In this document: positions 47,101-47,787 of the stretch, piece after piece | How the letters are laid out: the number at the start of each line of letters is the position of its first letter | Numbering within the stretch: position 1 is the first letter of the stretch | NCBI RefSeq assembly: GCF_014698445.1 | Contig: NZ_JACJSZ010000024.1 | Span: 1 to 47,787, forward strand | Length of the DNA stretch: 47,787 bases | From: Microcystis elabens FACHB-917 | GTDB lineage: Bacteria; Cyanobacteriota; Cyanobacteriia; PCC-6307; Cyanobiaceae | Reading direction: 5' to 3' | Notes under the pieces: generated by a model | What the model was told of the DNA's origin: nothing | Seen by the model: only the letters and a program-made list of their open reading frames with translations | The model's database searches: none | Position numbers and translations under genes: made by a program

Positions 47101-47787
47101 GACTTGATTACCCAGCTCACTCCGCGATGGTCGCCCTGGGGTCATAGGGTGGTACACAGACACCAGTCCCGCCATGGCCCGCAGCGCGATCCAGTTCCAG
47201 AAAGGTCTCTCCCTGCCTGCGTTTCAGCGGCTCTACGGCACTGAGGAGCAATGTGAGGCTGCTTTGGAGAAGGCGCGCTGGCCTGATGGGTTCCGCTGTC
47301 CCCGCTGCAATGGCCATGAGCATGGGCTGGTCTATGGCCGCCGGCTCAAGCGGTATCAGTGCCGGAACTGCGGCCATCAGGCCACGCTTACGGCTGGCAC
47401 GATCATGCAGGCCACCAAATTGCCTCTGACCACCTGGTTTCTGGCCTTTTACCTGATCGGCCAGGCCAAAACCGGGATCTCCTCGCTGGAGCTCAGCCGC
47501 CACCTGGGCGTGAAGTACGACACAGCCTGGCTGCTGCACAACAAGATTCTGCGGGCGATGGCTGATCGGGAGGAGGCCTACCTGCTGCGGGGAAAAGTCC
47601 AGATCGATGACTCCTACCTCGGCGGAGAACTGCCGGGCGGCAAGGCAGGTCGGGGATCGGAGAACAAGATCCCCATCGTTGCGGCTGTTTCCCTCAGCGA
47701 GGCGGGGCATCCGATTCACGCCAGGATCACAGCCGTGAGTGGCTTCAGCTCAGAGGCCATCGGCACCTGGGCCAGAGAGCACCTGGC
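47101..47787 (+). mobile_element. IS1595-family insertion sequence (left part)
   Basis: The left boundary lies between about 47095 and 47130, where pglX homology ends. The transposase gene begins at 47174. The right end is outside the window, so terminal repeats and target duplication cannot be confirmed. Confidence 0.75.
47174..47787 (+). CDS. IS1595 family transposase, N-terminal part (runs off right edge)
   Basis: The open frame is 204 codons. The N-terminal zinc ribbon has FRCPRCNGHEHG and RYQCRNCGHQ. A helix-turn-helix region follows (TTWFLAFYLIGQAKTGISSL). The ISXO2-like catalytic domain begins with KVQIDDSYLGGELPGG, the first DDE aspartate. This is the IS1595 plan. The reading is intact as far as visible, so the insertion may be recent. 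Confidence 0.9.
   Translation, partial: MARSAIQFQKGLSLPAFQRLYGTEEQCEAALEKARWPDGFRCPRCNGHEHGLVYGRRLKRYQCRNCGHQATLTAGTIMQATKLPLTTWFLAFYLIGQAKTGISSLELSRHLGVKYDTAWLLHNKILRAMADREEAYLLRGKVQIDDSYLGGELPGGKAGRGSENKIPIVAAVSLSEAGHPIHARITAVSGFSSEAIGTWAREHL

Overview
The window comes from a GC-rich picocyanobacterium of the Synechococcus/Cyanobium type. The basis is petH with a CpcD-like N-terminal domain, the circadian kinase SasA with a KaiB-like domain, the zwf-opcA pair, crtE, a CpcS-like lipocalin protein and very compact gene packing. Species-level placement is inference.

Region 1 (1-8.7 kb) is an accessory island. It opens with the 5' part of an IS66 transposase gene. Next comes one intact gene, on the minus strand, for an HNH endonuclease fused to a HIT domain. 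Seven decayed pieces of that same gene follow, all on the minus strand. Toxin-antitoxin (TA) modules lie between the pieces: an antitoxin-like gene with a PIN remnant, three MNT/HEPN pairs (one inverted and frameshifted), a PF09720-type antitoxin with a ParE/RelE toxin, HicBA and VapBC. Sequence 5' of the HNH gene is also repeated. Two dead copies share a premature stop and an 89/90-nt block, so the array grew by copying or recombination after the copies had died. This is the most unusual structure in the window.

Region 2 (8.8-36 kb) is ordinary chromosomal backbone. It carries an ATP-grasp ligase, a two-gene fluoride channel (crcB pair) behind a shortened SemiSWEET, and a 7TM-HD phosphohydrolase. 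After these come folD, then a tightly coupled crtE / divergent-PAP2 / SF1 helicase operon. A zwf-opcA-cbiA-acylphosphatase run, petH (with a clear terminator), tRNA-Glu(UUC), sasA and a lipocalin-like protein follow. The region ends with a small secreted protein, pepN, a GH10-like lipid-exported protein, prs, a lipoprotein and a shikimate-dehydrogenase-like paralog that lacks the usual shikimate-binding serines.

Region 3 (36.1-47.8 kb) is a BREX phage-defence island, brxA-brxB-brxC then pglX, and it looks damaged. brxC carries a one-base frameshift near 40443. pglX is cut near 47100 by an IS1595-family element that runs off the window. Between brxC and pglX lies a block with a DUF234-type ATPase, VapBC, a ruined HigBA-like pair, a DUF6088/AbiEi-like antitoxin and a RelBE-like pair. 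The ruined antitoxin ends in a second, diverged copy of the brxC 3' end, so this block probably entered by recombination at that end. pglZ and brxL would be expected beyond the right edge.
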